Source: Paraburkholderia caledonica NBRC 102488 (GTDB lineage Bacteria > Pseudomonadota > Gammaproteobacteria > Burkholderiales > Burkholderiaceae). Taken from it: a stretch of DNA of 64,000 nucleotides. Of the stretch, positions 46,436-56,164 are shown one piece after another. The notes under the pieces are model-generated. The model did no database searches, had not been told where the DNA came from, and saw only the letters and a list, made by a program, of their open reading frames with translations. Location: positions 226,316 to 290,315 of the forward strand of contig NZ_BAYE01000008.1 in NCBI RefSeq assembly GCF_000685095.1, read 5' to 3'. Position 1 is the stretch's first letter, and each line of letters starts with the position of its first letter. Made by a program: the position numbers and the translations under genes.

Positions 46436-49231
46436 CTATTTGACGGAACTTGTCGCCAACGCAGACGCCGTTTCAGGCTCGACCTCGCGTGCCGGTGCCG
46501 GCGGCGCAGTCGGAATCGGCGCGCGCCCCGCCTCGCCAGCGCGCGGCACGCTGCCGGAAGCGGCCATGACACGCGGCTGCAACAGCAACGCTACGAGTCC
46601 GCTCCAGCCTGTTTGATGCGAAGCGCCGACGCCGCGCCCATTGTCGCCGTGGAAATACTCATGGAACAGAATCAGATCGCTCGAACGGGGGTCAGTCTGC
46701 AGCAAAGGATAAGCGCCCATTACCGGACGCTCACCGTTCTTGTCCTTCAGGAACAGCGTGGTCGCGCGGCGCGCGAGTTCGTCGGCGATTTCGCACAGCG
46801 AGAACTTCTGGCCCGAACCAGTCGGATATTCGACGCGGAATTCGTCGCCGTAATAGCGGTGGAATTCGTATAGCGATTCGATCAACAGATAGTTGACCGG
46901 CATCCACACCGGACCGCGCCAGTTCGAATTGCCGCCAAACACGCGCGTGTCCGATTCGGCCGGCAGGTATTTGACGGTAAAGCTGTTGCCATTGTGGTTG
47001 AACACGAACGGATGATCGCGGTGGTATCGGGACAGCGCGCGCACGCCATGATCGGAGAGGAATTCGCTCTCGTCGAGCGCGCGCCGCAAAAGCGCTTTCA
47101 TACGATGCCCGCGCAACACAGACAGCAGCAGCGCGTTGCCCTTGCCCGGCTCGTCCCAGCGAGAGACCAGCTTTGCGAGGTCTGGACGATGCTTGAGGAA
47201 CCAGACAAGCCGATCCCGCAATCCAGGCAATTGACCATGCAAACGCTCTTCGAGCACGTGCACGGCGAAGAGCGGAATGAGCCCGACAATCGAGCGTACA
47301 CGCATGGGAACGCTGCTGCCGTCAGGCAGGCGCAGCTTGTCGTAGAAGAATTCGTCCTCGCTGTCCCACAGTCCGGTATCGCAGCCGTCGTCGCAACTCA
47401 CGGCCTGCGCGATGTACAGGAAGTGCTCGAAAAACTTCACGCCGATATCGACGAACACATGGTTCGCATACGCAAGTTCGAGCGCAATGCGCATCAGGTC
47501 GAGCGCGTAAGCGGCCATCCACGCGGTGCCGTCCGCCTGATCGATGTGACCGCCGGTTGGCAACGGCGACGAACGATCGAAGATCCCCACGTTGTCGAGA
47601 CCGAGAAAACCGCCCTGAAAAATGTTGTGCCCGTCGGCGTCCTTGCGATTCACCCACCAGGAAAAATTGAGCAGCAGCTTATGAAAGATCAGCTCGAGGA
47701 AGTCGCGGTCTGGCTTACCCGTGAGCGCAAGGTCGATTTCATACACGCGCCACGCGGCCCATGCATGCACGGGCGGATTCGCATCGCTGAGCGCCCATTC
47801 GTAAGCGGGCAGTTGTCCATTTGGATGCTGATAGCGGTCTTTCACCAGGAGCAGTAGTTGACGCTTCGCAAACGCTGGATCGATCAGCGCGAACGCTGCT
47901 GCATGAAACGCGAGATCCCACGACGCGTACCATGGGTACTCCCATTTGTCCGGCATCGACACGATGTCCGCGTTGCACAAATGCATCCAGTCCGCGTTGC
48001 GTCCACGCTTGCGTCCGGCCGCGGGCTTTGGCTGCAAAGGATCTCCTTCCAGCCAGCGATGCACGTCATACCGGTAATACTGCTTCGACCACAGCATGCC
48101 CGCGAGCGCCTGACGCTGCACGAGGCGCGCGTCAGCGTCATTCATGTCGTGCTGCAGCGCGCCGTAGAATTCGTCGGCCTCCGCAATCCGCTTCGCAAAG
48201 AGTGCATCGGCGTCGAGAGGCACTGCGTCGGGGCTCGCTTCCGGACGCCAACGCATGTAGACCACCGCGCGGCCGTGCGGAGCGAGTTCGATCGGCGCAT
48301 GTGCGCCGGCTTTCGTGCCATGCTCGCGACGCACCGCTTGCTGGTCGCCATGCACCAGGTAGTCGTTGAAGCCGTCTTTGAACGGACCTTCGGCCTCCAT
48401 GTCGAACAGACGCTTCACGTTGGTGTCGTTCTCGCAGAAGAGCCACGTGACTTGCGGCACGTCGTTCGACCAGGCCGTGACGACGATCGGCTCCTGTCCA
48501 TGCTGATGACCGATCAATTGCGCGTGGCCGTTATGGTCGGTGCCCGCAACCAGCGAAGGTTTGTCCGTGTTCTCTTTCCACGACCACGAATTGCGCGCCC
48601 AGATTTGCGGCAGCACATCGAGCGACGCTGGCTCATCCGCGCGATTCTCGATTGTCACGCGCATGACGATGTCGTTCGGCGCATGCTTTGCGTATTCGAC
48701 CTGCACGTCGAAATAGCGCAAATCGTCGAACACACCGGTGTCGAGAATCTCGTACTCGGGCATGTCGCCGCCACGTCGCGCGTTTTCCTCGATCAGATCC
48801 TGATACGGAAAAGCGTTGTGCGGATACTTGTAAAGCATGCGCATGTATGAATGCGTGGGCGTACCGTCGAGGTAGAAGTACAACTCCTTTACGTCCTCGC
48901 CATGGTTGCCTTGCGCATTCGTGAGACCAAAGAGCCGCTCCTTCAGGATCGGGTCCTTGCGATTCCACAGAGCAAGCGACACGCACCAGCTCAGCGTGTC
49001 GTCGCCGAATCCGGCAATACCGTCTTCGCCCCAACGGTACGCGCGGCTGCGCGCATGGTCGTGCGGAAAGTAGTCCCAAGCTGTGCCGTCCGCACTGTAG
49101 TCCTCGCGCACGGTGCCCCATTGGCGCTCGCTGAGGTACGGTCCCCAACGCTGCCAGTGGGCGCAGTCCGCCGAATGCAGGCGTGAGCCTTCAGTGGTGT
49201 CTAACAGATTGGCAGCGCGCAGCGGTGGCAT
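46436..49231 (-). CDS. MGH1/GH63-type glucosidase
   Basis: 931 residues from ATG 49231, with AAGGA 7 nt upstream. N-terminal beta-rich domain with WGPYLSERQWGTVREDYSAD. An (alpha/alpha)6 barrel contains YASWDLAFHAAAFALIDPAF, NREDADGHNIFQGG-type sequence read as NRKDADGHNIFQGGFLGLDN, and GGHIDQADGTAWMAAYALDL. NSNWRGPVWMPVNYLLIESL and the C-terminal ILFHEYFHGDNGRG complete the family pattern. No signal peptide. Probably removes glucose from alpha-glucans or glucosyl-osmolytes in the cytoplasm. Paralogue of the gene at 1-2099. Middle of the glycogen-type operon, 51 bases after the debranching enzyme gene. Confidence 0.9.
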   Translation of the reverse strand: MPPLRAANLLDTTEGSRLHSADCAHWQRWGPYLSERQWGTVREDYSADGTAWDYFPHDHARSRAYRWGEDGIAGFGDDTLSWCVSLALWNRKDPILKERLFGLTNAQGNHGEDVKELYFYLDGTPTHSYMRMLYKYPHNAFPYQDLIEENARRGGDMPEYEILDTGVFDDLRYFDVQVEYAKHAPNDIVMRVTIENRADEPASLDVLPQIWARNSWSWKENTDKPSLVAGTDHNGHAQLIGHQHGQEPIVVTAWSNDVPQVTWLFCENDTNVKRLFDMEAEGPFKDGFNDYLVHGDQQAVRREHGTKAGAHAPIELAPHGRAVVYMRWRPEASPDAVPLDADALFAKRIAEADEFYGALQHDMNDADARLVQRQALAGMLWSKQYYRYDVHRWLEGDPLQPKPAAGRKRGRNADWMHLCNADIVSMPDKWEYPWYASWDLAFHAAAFALIDPAFAKRQLLLLVKDRYQHPNGQLPAYEWALSDANPPVHAWAAWRVYEIDLALTGKPDRDFLELIFHKLLLNFSWWVNRKDADGHNIFQGGFLGLDNVGIFDRSSPLPTGGHIDQADGTAWMAAYALDLMRIALELAYANHVFVDIGVKFFEHFLYIAQAVSCDDGCDTGLWDSEDEFFYDKLRLPDGSSVPMRVRSIVGLIPLFAVHVLEERLHGQLPGLRDRLVWFLKHRPDLAKLVSRWDEPGKGNALLLSVLRGHRMKALLRRALDESEFLSDHGVRALSRYHRDHPFVFNHNGNSFTVKYLPAESDTRVFGGNSNWRGPVWMPVNYLLIESLYEFHRYYGDEFRVEYPTGSGQKFSLCEIADELARRATTLFLKDKNGERPVMGAYPLLQTDPRSSDLILFHEYFHGDNGRGVGASHQTGWSGLVALLLQPRVMAASGSVPRAGEAGRAPIPTAPPAPAREVEPETASALATSSVK

Positions 49232-49282
49232 GACAGCGTCCTTGCGTCGGGCTTGGCGGAGAGACACACATCGTAGCGCGGT

Positions 49283-51250
49283 TTAAGCGCCGGTGCGATC
49301 CAACCCGGCAAGCAGATGCTCCATCCGCAGCAGTTCTCCAAGCGACCACGCCTGAAACGGTGTGCCTGCGGGGGCATGCGGCGCGTCGCCGTCGGCAATT
49401 TCGGAAATGTGATCGAGACCGGCGTGATCGAGATGAGTGTATAGCGGATCGAGAAATCGTGTCTGGGCCTCCCCGCGCGCGTCTGGTGAATTGTCTCGCA
49501 CGCGCAGCCAGGCCTCGACGAACGGCCCGAGCAGCCACGGCCACGCCGTTCCTTGATGATAGGCGTCATCGCGTTCGTAGGGCGCGCCACTGTAGCGGCC
49601 GCGATAAGCGGGGTCCGACCGCGCGAGCGTGCGCAAGCCGAGCGGCGTGAGCAATTGCGCTTCGACCTGATCGACCACCGCGCGCGCCGCCGCGCCTTCG
49701 AGCAATGCAAAAGGCAGACCGCCGACCGCGAAAATCTGATTCGGGCGAATCGAGCGGTCCACGGTGCCGGTTACATGATCCACGTCGACATTGTCGAAAA
49801 GCGTTTGCGTGGACGGGTCGATGAAGCGTTTAACAAACGCTTGCAACGCCTGCTCGGCCGGCGATTGCCATTCTTGGTTCCAAGTTGCTGCAATGCGCAA
49901 CGCGTTGATCCACAGCGCCTGCACTTCCACCGGTTTGCCGATACGCGGCGTCACGACGCAATCGCCGACCTTCGCGTCCATCCACGTTAGCTGCATGCCG
50001 GGCACGCCCGCACATAGCAGACCATCTTCCGCAGACGCCTTGATGTTGAAACGCGTACCTTGCGTATAGCCCGCGAGGATCGTTTCGACCGCTTGCTGCA
50101 GACGCTTTATGGTTGCGGCGCTGGCATGATTCGTCGCCAAATAGTCGTGCACGGCGACGATAAACCACAGCGATGCATCGACCGAGTTGTATTCCGGTGC
50201 ATCGCCGTAGTCGGGAAAGCGGTTCGGCAGCATGCCCTCGGACAATGTTCCAGACCATTCGAGCAGGATCGATTCGGCAGCGTCGAGTCGGCCTGTTGCA
50301 ATCAGCAAGCCGCGCATTGCGATAAACGTATCGCGGCCCCAGTCGGTGAACCATGGGAAACCCGCGAGTATCGTGCGGCCTTCGTTACGCTGCACCACGT
50401 AGGCATCGGCGGATCGTTGCAGACGCGAGCCGAAGGCAATACGGCGTTGTTCTTCGACGCCGGCCAGCTGATCGGCATCGCTCGTTGCCACAGGGTGTGC
50501 GGTCGTTGGGTTCGACGCGCTGAGGATCATCACTGCTTGCGCCTCTGCGAGATCGAAACTGAAAACGCCGGGCGTTCCCAGATCTTCGCTGAAATCGAGC
50601 CCGCGCTCGCGCTCCCGAACGTAGCAGAAGTTGCGATACCAATCGGGAGCATGCGTGTAGACGCCGTTCGTCGTCGCATGAATACGCGGCCGATCTCCAT
50701 ACGGTTGCCAGCTTACGCAACCGGCGTTACTGCCGGTTTGAGCATTGAAGTCGAACGCGGCGTTCTCGTGATGCAGCGCGTGATAGTCGCGGCCCGACAA
50801 AAGCGGCCTCACTTTCAACGTGAGCCCACTTGCTTGCGATGCTGTTTGCGTACGCTGCCACCTCCAGCGCAATACCGTTTCGCACGTCGCCTTGCTGACG
50901 AACACTTCAGCTATGACAAGGATTTCCGCATTGAACTGGAAGCGCCATGTCGGCCAGGGTTCTGTGGTGAAGTCGAGCATGTTCGCCGCAGCATCGGGAT
51001 AGACCACATCGGGTACATAGCGTTGCATGCTGAGTGGATAACGCTCCCCCTGCGCTTCGAGCCATGCTTCGATGCCGTTCACGAGCACGATGCGGCCGCC
51101 CGGCGCTCGCGTGGCGCTCAACAGCAACGCGTGGTAACGGCGCGTGCGCAGCGTGCCCACGGTTCCTGATGCGAAGCCGCCGAAGCCGTCGGCTTCAAGC
51201 CATTCGTCTTCAAGACGCGTCATGTCGAAAGGTCGTTCAATGCGTGTCAT
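49283..51250 (-). CDS. Amylo-alpha-1,6-glucosidase (GH133 glycogen debranching enzyme)
   Basis: 655 residues. N-terminal domain: WLEADGFGGFASGTVGTLRTRRYHALL, here cited in part, the GDE_N hallmark. Catalytic barrel: AGFPWFTDWGRDTFIAMRGL near 315, MLPNRFPDYGDAPEYNSVDA near 365, and LTWMDAKVGDCVVTPRIGKP near 440, with acidic residues placed as in GH133. It hydrolyses alpha-1,6 branch points of glycogen-like glucans. First gene of the minus-strand operon running to the glucokinase-like gene. Confidence 0.92.
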   Translation of the reverse strand: MTRIERPFDMTRLEDEWLEADGFGGFASGTVGTLRTRRYHALLLSATRAPGGRIVLVNGIEAWLEAQGERYPLSMQRYVPDVVYPDAAANMLDFTTEPWPTWRFQFNAEILVIAEVFVSKATCETVLRWRWQRTQTASQASGLTLKVRPLLSGRDYHALHHENAAFDFNAQTGSNAGCVSWQPYGDRPRIHATTNGVYTHAPDWYRNFCYVRERERGLDFSEDLGTPGVFSFDLAEAQAVMILSASNPTTAHPVATSDADQLAGVEEQRRIAFGSRLQRSADAYVVQRNEGRTILAGFPWFTDWGRDTFIAMRGLLIATGRLDAAESILLEWSGTLSEGMLPNRFPDYGDAPEYNSVDASLWFIVAVHDYLATNHASAATIKRLQQAVETILAGYTQGTRFNIKASAEDGLLCAGVPGMQLTWMDAKVGDCVVTPRIGKPVEVQALWINALRIAATWNQEWQSPAEQALQAFVKRFIDPSTQTLFDNVDVDHVTGTVDRSIRPNQIFAVGGLPFALLEGAAARAVVDQVEAQLLTPLGLRTLARSDPAYRGRYSGAPYERDDAYHQGTAWPWLLGPFVEAWLRVRDNSPDARGEAQTRFLDPLYTHLDHAGLDHISEIADGDAPHAPAGTPFQAWSLGELLRMEHLLAGLDRTGA

Positions 51251-51462
51251 GGCGTGAGCACTCGTGCAAGGCGGTTGCTATGTTTCGGTGTGCTTGAACG
51301 TCAAGCCGATGGCACTAACGTGTCCATTCTCCTACTTATCACTTTCCGGTTCCTTTCGAAGAACTCACAAACGCGAGTCATTTTTCCCACTCGCAAACGT
51401 TTCACAATTATTTCTTGAAAGGGTTGGAGACTGCATCCGCTCTCACGAAACTGGATGCAGAC

Positions 51463-51774
51463 ATGAGAAGAGACAAACGCCTCGCTGGCGCGCTGTTCGT
51501 TGCGCTCGCAACGTTAGCGCTAAACGGTTGCGGCGCGGATGATTCCGCGTCGAGTAATGCGTCTTCATCGCCGGGCGTTGTCGCGAATAACGCGGCGAGT
51601 CCAGCGGCATCTTCGCCGACATATCCCCCCGACGCTTCGGCGACGCTCGCGGCGGACCCCGTCCTCGCGTCCGACGCGATCACGCAGAACATGCAAGCCA
51701 GCCTCGCCGCCGACAGCCAGCAAGTGGCGCCCGTCATGCATTACGCACCCGGCGACAGCGCGAACAGCAACTGA
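51463..51774 (+). CDS. Small lipoprotein upstream of phospholipase C
   Basis: 103 residues from ATG 51463. Basic start, hydrophobic core, lipobox LNGC with Cys 23, then a Ser/Ala/Pro-rich low-complexity body and no recognisable fold. Membrane-anchored. It precedes the phospholipase gene by 58 bases on the same strand and may be co-expressed. Role unknown. Confidence 0.7.
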   Translation: MRRDKRLAGALFVALATLALNGCGADDSASSNASSSPGVVANNAASPAASSPTYPPDASATLAADPVLASDAITQNMQASLAADSQQVAPVMHYAPGDSANSN

Positions 51775-51832
51775 GCGATTCCACCGGCGCGCGCGGCGCG
51801 CTATTCTTTCCCCCCGCAGAAGGTGATATTCG

Positions 51833-53995
51833 ATGACATCAAATAGCCGTCGCCGTTTCCTGCAGACCGTGGCTTCTTCCGCCGGCGCTGCCGCCGCGCT
51901 GACCGCGCTGCCTGAGTCGATCCGCAATGCGTTGGCCGTTCCCGCGTTTTCGCACACGGGCACCATTCGCGACGTCGAACATATCGTCGTGTTCATGCAG
52001 GAGAACCGCTCGTTCGACCACTACTTCGGCCACTTGCGCGGAGTGCGTGGTTACAACGACCGCTTCCCGATCCCGCTGCCGAGCGGCAAGCCGGTGTGGT
52101 ATCAACCGTCGAAGGCGGACCCGACGAAACCTGTGCTGCCGTTTCATCTGGATACGTCGACGACGAGCGCGCAATGCGTGGGCGACCTCGATCACAGCTG
52201 GTACAAAACGCATGCGGCGATCGACGGCGGCCGCTATGACCAGTGGCCCGCCACCAAGACCGATATGACAATGGGCTACCACCTGCGCGGCGACATTCCG
52301 TTTCACTACGCGCTCGCCGATGCGTTCACCGTATGCGACGCGTACTTCTGTTCGCTGCCGGGACCGACGCACCCGAACCGCTCGTATCTGATGACCGGCA
52401 CCGTGGACCCGACCGGCAAGTTCGGCGGGCCGCTGCTCGATAACAACGATTGGGTGGACGGCGACGGCCCGCCGAACTATCAGTTGCTGTCCTGGACCAC
52501 GTACCCCGAGCGCCTGCAAGCCGCGGGTATTTCGTGGCAGGTCTATCAGCAAGGGTTGACCGGCTCCGATCCGTTGAATGGTAATTACGGCACCAACATC
52601 CTGCAGAATTTCAGCAACTTCATCAACGCGCAGCCGGGCTCGCCGTTGTATGAACGCGCGCAGACGGTGCGCACGATCGACGATCTGAAAGCCGACGTGC
52701 TCGCCAACAAGCTGCCGCAAGTTTCGTGGTTGTGCCCGCCGGCTGCCTACTCGGAGCATCCGCAATACACGCCTGCATATGGCGCCGAATACACGTCGCA
52801 GATTCTCGATGCATTGACGTCGAACCCGGAGGTGTGGAGCAAGACCGTGCTCTTCATCATGTACGACGAGAACGACGGCTTCTTCGATCACATGGTGCCG
52901 CCGCAACCCGCGACCACGCCCGCGCAAGGCAAGTCCACGGTCAGCACCGAAGGCGAAATTCACAACGTGGTCAACCCGGGGCGCGGCGGCAGCTATACGG
53001 CCGACGGCCTGCCTTACGGCCTCGGCCCACGCGTGCCGATGACGATCGTCTCGCCGTGGAGCAAGGGCGGTTTCGTATGCTCTCAGGTGTTCGATCACAC
53101 GTCGGTGATTCGCTTCATTGAAACGCGCTTTGGTGTGTATGAGCCGAACATAACCGCATGGCGTCGCGCTCTGTGCGGCGATCTGACGACGGCGTTCGAC
53201 TTCCGCACGCCGGATTCGAAAGTGCCGCCGCTGCCCGACACGAGCAACTACAAGAGCATTGCCGACAACCAATGCGCGACGCAGCCCAAGCCGACCGTTC
53301 CAGCAACGCCGGGCGCGATCGACCCGCAGGAAGGCGGCATCCGTTTCGCGCGCGCATTGCCGTACGAACTGCATGTGAACGGCCAGGCCGACGCGAAGAA
53401 GAGCACGTTCGAACTCTCTATCGGCAACACCGGCGATCAGGGCGCGCACTTCTATGTGTACTCGACGAACCGCACGGACGGTCCGTGGCGTTACACCGTT
53501 GAAGCAGGCAAGTCGCTCAGCGAGTCGTTCGATCTCACGACGACTAACGGCGCATATGCATTCGAAGTGTTCGGCCCGAATGGCTTCGTGCGCAAGTTCG
53601 CGGGCAACGTTGCGGCAACCGCGCAAGGGGCAACGCAGGCATCGCAGTTTGGCGCGGGGCATCACAACGGGAAACCCGCTCAGCCCGAAGTGAAGGTGCA
53701 ATACGATGTCGCGAACGGCAACGTGTTCCTCAAGTTCAGCAACAAGGGCGGCAAGCTCGCGCGTTTGACGGTGACCGACAACGCGTATGGCGCGCGCCCT
53801 CGCCCGGTGCTGGTGCCGGCCGGAGCGCATATCGAAGAGGCGTGGGTGCTCGCGGCGAGCCATCACTGGTACGACTTGACGGTGACCAGTAACGACGACG
53901 AGAGTTTCTTGCGCCGCGTTGCAGGCCACGTCGAAAATGGCCGGCCGAGTATTAGCGATCCGGCGGCGATCGCGCCGGTGCTGGTGGCGAATTAA
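51833..53995 (+). CDS. Phosphocholine-type phospholipase C (Tat-secreted)
   Basis: 720 residues. Tat signal SNSRRRFLQTVASSAGAAAA. Phosphoesterase domain from about residue 45: HIVVFMQENRSFDHYFGHL with the active-site Asn, then SLPGPTHPNRSYLMTG, FIMYDENDGFFDHM near 345 and VPMTIVSPWSKGGF. Two C-terminal DUF756 beta domains (about 505-600 and 615-705). Hydrolyses phosphatidylcholine or sphingomyelin outside the cytoplasm; linked to phosphate supply and, in pathogens, to virulence. No chaperone gene of the PlcR type is next to it. Confidence 0.93.
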   Translation: MTSNSRRRFLQTVASSAGAAAALTALPESIRNALAVPAFSHTGTIRDVEHIVVFMQENRSFDHYFGHLRGVRGYNDRFPIPLPSGKPVWYQPSKADPTKPVLPFHLDTSTTSAQCVGDLDHSWYKTHAAIDGGRYDQWPATKTDMTMGYHLRGDIPFHYALADAFTVCDAYFCSLPGPTHPNRSYLMTGTVDPTGKFGGPLLDNNDWVDGDGPPNYQLLSWTTYPERLQAAGISWQVYQQGLTGSDPLNGNYGTNILQNFSNFINAQPGSPLYERAQTVRTIDDLKADVLANKLPQVSWLCPPAAYSEHPQYTPAYGAEYTSQILDALTSNPEVWSKTVLFIMYDENDGFFDHMVPPQPATTPAQGKSTVSTEGEIHNVVNPGRGGSYTADGLPYGLGPRVPMTIVSPWSKGGFVCSQVFDHTSVIRFIETRFGVYEPNITAWRRALCGDLTTAFDFRTPDSKVPPLPDTSNYKSIADNQCATQPKPTVPATPGAIDPQEGGIRFARALPYELHVNGQADAKKSTFELSIGNTGDQGAHFYVYSTNRTDGPWRYTVEAGKSLSESFDLTTTNGAYAFEVFGPNGFVRKFAGNVAATAQGATQASQFGAGHHNGKPAQPEVKVQYDVANGNVFLKFSNKGGKLARLTVTDNAYGARPRPVLVPAGAHIEEAWVLAASHHWYDLTVTSNDDESFLRRVAGHVENGRPSISDPAAIAPVLVAN

Positions 53996-54011
53996 CAGCG
54001 TATGAAGCTGA

Positions 54012-54054
54012 GACTTCGGCTGGCCGCGTGTTGTCTGCGCGGCTTGCCGAAGTC
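54012..54054. terminator. Hairpin between convergent genes
   Basis: GACTTCGGC (54012-54020) pairs with GCCGAAGTC (54046-54054), and further CGCG pairing exists inside. It lies between the phospholipase and the convergent AstE-like gene. No T-run, so its strength is uncertain. Confidence 0.55.
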
Positions 54055-54073
54055 ATCTTGCATGCTGGTGTAA

Positions 54074-55189
54074 CTACGCCCCTAACAACACGCCTGTTCT
54101 GAACGGCCGCGCTCCTGTCACTCGCCCCAGCGGCGCGCCCGCCGTCACGAAGCGGATCGCGCGACGCATATAGAACACACCTTCCGTGTGACTCGTGAGC
54201 GTGGTCGTTTCGTCGGTTAATGGATCGACGATATCGAACAACGGCTGCCCCACGTAAATCGTGTCGCCAATGTTCGCGCGATGAATCAGAATGCCGCTCA
54301 CTGGCGCATAGAACTGCTCACTGCCCGCAAGCGGCGTGGCAGCCGTCAACAGCGGCGGCAGCGGCTTCGCATCGAGTCGAATAGCTTTGCGCCACACGAG
54401 ATAGTCGACGATCGCGTCGGCATCCTGCTGTGCGGCTTCGTAGGTAACGTCGCGCTGGCCGCGGCACTCCACCGTTACGGCAATCGCGCCGTTGGGCACC
54501 GGCTTGTCGGCGGGCATTTCCTGCTGCAATTGCCACCACAACAGGCTGTGCGTTTCGTCAAACGCCTCGCCGCCCGAGTTGGTTGCGAGCAACGAGGCCT
54601 GTGCGCCAAGATAGCGCGCGAACGGTTCGAATTGCGGCCACGCCGCCTCGCTCGTGTACAGATGCATCGCGGCTTCGAGCGAGCAGTGCAGATCTATTAC
54701 GACGTCCGCATCGCACGAGAGCTTGAGCATTGCCAACTGCAAAGACTCGAATTCGGTCAACGGTTTTTGTGCGGCCAGTTCCTCAGCAATCAACCGACGA
54801 ACAATGCGCACGTTTTCCGCCGCGTCGGCACCTAGCGCTTCGCGAGCCCGCGCAATCAGCTTGGGGAACTGCAGGAAATACCGGTTGAAGTTCTTGCCGC
54901 TCGCGAGATCGAAGCGCCCTAGAAACTGGCCGAGTATGTATTGCCCGAGTCCAACCGGATTGGCCACCGGCACGAGCACGATCTCCGCATTCAAGACGCC
55001 CTTCTGTTCGAGTTCCACGAGACGCCGTTTCAATAGAACCGTGGTCAGCATTGCCGGCGTTTCGTCGGCGTGCAGCGACGACTGAATATAGATCTTTTCT
55101 CCGTTGCCAACCGGGCCGAAGTGAAACGACACCAGTTCGCGGTGCGTGCCGATAGCCGGCGAAAGAAGCGGATGCGATTGCCTGTTCAT
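54074..55189 (-). CDS. Succinylglutamate desuccinylase/aspartoacylase-family protein
   Basis: 371 residues from ATG 55189 (NRQSHPLLSP); the longer frame adds a Ser/Thr-rich run unlike the family. Zn-carboxypeptidase-like fold: IYIQSSLHADETPAML with the His-x2-Glu ligands, VVIDLHCSLEAAMHLY with the third His, and VTVECRGQRDVTYEAAQQD near 255. The C-terminal beta domain (YAPVSGILIHRANIGDTIYVG) is typical of deacylase-like members. It probably cleaves an N-acyl amino acid. Forty bases after the solute-binding protein gene on the same strand, which suggests uptake and cleavage of one compound. Confidence 0.87.
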   Translation of the reverse strand: MNRQSHPLLSPAIGTHRELVSFHFGPVGNGEKIYIQSSLHADETPAMLTTVLLKRRLVELEQKGVLNAEIVLVPVANPVGLGQYILGQFLGRFDLASGKNFNRYFLQFPKLIARAREALGADAAENVRIVRRLIAEELAAQKPLTEFESLQLAMLKLSCDADVVIDLHCSLEAAMHLYTSEAAWPQFEPFARYLGAQASLLATNSGGEAFDETHSLLWWQLQQEMPADKPVPNGAIAVTVECRGQRDVTYEAAQQDADAIVDYLVWRKAIRLDAKPLPPLLTAATPLAGSEQFYAPVSGILIHRANIGDTIYVGQPLFDIVDPLTDETTTLTSHTEGVFYMRRAIRFVTAGAPLGRVTGARPFRTGVLLGA

Positions 55190-55229
55190 GAGTGGAAAGC
55201 TTTCGGTTGAAGAGCAAGACGCGTGGGCA

Positions 55230-55997
55230 TCAATTGCCGTATGGGTCGAAGTCGAAGTACTTCTTTGCGATCTGCGCATAGGTGCCATCTTTCAACATGG
55301 CGGCAATCGCCGCGTTGATCGACGCCTGTATCGCCGTCTCGTCCTTGCGCAAGCCGATGCCCGTGCCGCGATCGCCCATTGAAAGCGGTTCGCCGACAAA
55401 CGCAAAGCCCTTGCCGGCCGGCATGCGCAGGAAACCGAAATCCGCTTCGACGGAGCCGAGCAATGCGCCGTCCAGGCGTCCGTTCTGCAGGTCGGCGAAT
55501 ACTTCGTCCTGGCTCTTGTATGCGACGACATGCGCGCCGAGCGGCACCCAGTGGGTAAGCGCATAGCCTTCGAACTGCGTGCCCGATTGCACGCCGATCT
55601 GTTTGCCGGAGAGCGCTTGCAGGCCCGCGGCGAGCGGCGAGCCTTGCCGTGCAATTAGCCGCGATTTGAATTGGAAGAGTTTCGACGTGAAGAGTATCTG
55701 CTGCTCACGCTTTTGCGTGATGGCCATCGAGGACAGAATCGCGTCGATCTTGCGTGCCTGAAGCGCCGGGATCATTCCCGAAAATTCTAGCTCGACCCAT
55801 TGGCAACGCGCCTGAATGCGGCGGCAAATCTCGTTGCCGAGATCGACGTCGAAACCTTTGAGGCTGCCGTCAGGCGCTTTGGAGTCCATCGGCGGATAGC
55901 TCGGGTCAATGCCCAGGCGCAGCGTGTTGGACTCAGCGGAAAACGCGCCGAAGCTAAACATCAGCGCGGCGCCGAAGATCATCAGCGGAAGTTTCAT
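55230..55997 (-). CDS. Periplasmic amino-acid-binding protein (SBP family 3)
   Basis: 255 residues. Signal peptide (KLPLMIFGAALMFSFGAFSA), then the family-3 start LRLGIDPSYPPMDSKAPDG, with GFDVDLGNEICRRI close behind and GTGIGLRKDE near 215. Closest by pattern to lysine/arginine/ornithine- or polar-amino-acid-binding proteins. No ABC permease or ATPase gene is adjacent. Divergent from the LysR gene at 56165 and upstream of the AstE-like hydrolase. Confidence 0.9.
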   Translation of the reverse strand: MKLPLMIFGAALMFSFGAFSAESNTLRLGIDPSYPPMDSKAPDGSLKGFDVDLGNEICRRIQARCQWVELEFSGMIPALQARKIDAILSSMAITQKREQQILFTSKLFQFKSRLIARQGSPLAAGLQALSGKQIGVQSGTQFEGYALTHWVPLGAHVVAYKSQDEVFADLQNGRLDGALLGSVEADFGFLRMPAGKGFAFVGEPLSMGDRGTGIGLRKDETAIQASINAAIAAMLKDGTYAQIAKKYFDFDPYGN

Positions 55998-56164
55998 GGG
56001 AGCGGAAAGGTCGAGTGGACGGATCGTGGCCAGGTCATCGTATGCCGGCGCCGCGCTTCACAAAAGTCCCGTTCCGACTATCATGATCACCTTTGCCGAT
56101 CACAGACGCGGCCTGCGCGGTGCAGTACCTTTGCCACCCTGCGAACTACCACACGGACGTTCAT

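Noticed and set aside
51839..53929. Nearly 700-codon minus-strand frame opposite the phospholipase C gene
   Set aside because: Arg/Ala/Val-rich antisense shadow; the plus strand encodes a full phospholipase with Tat signal and catalytic motifs.
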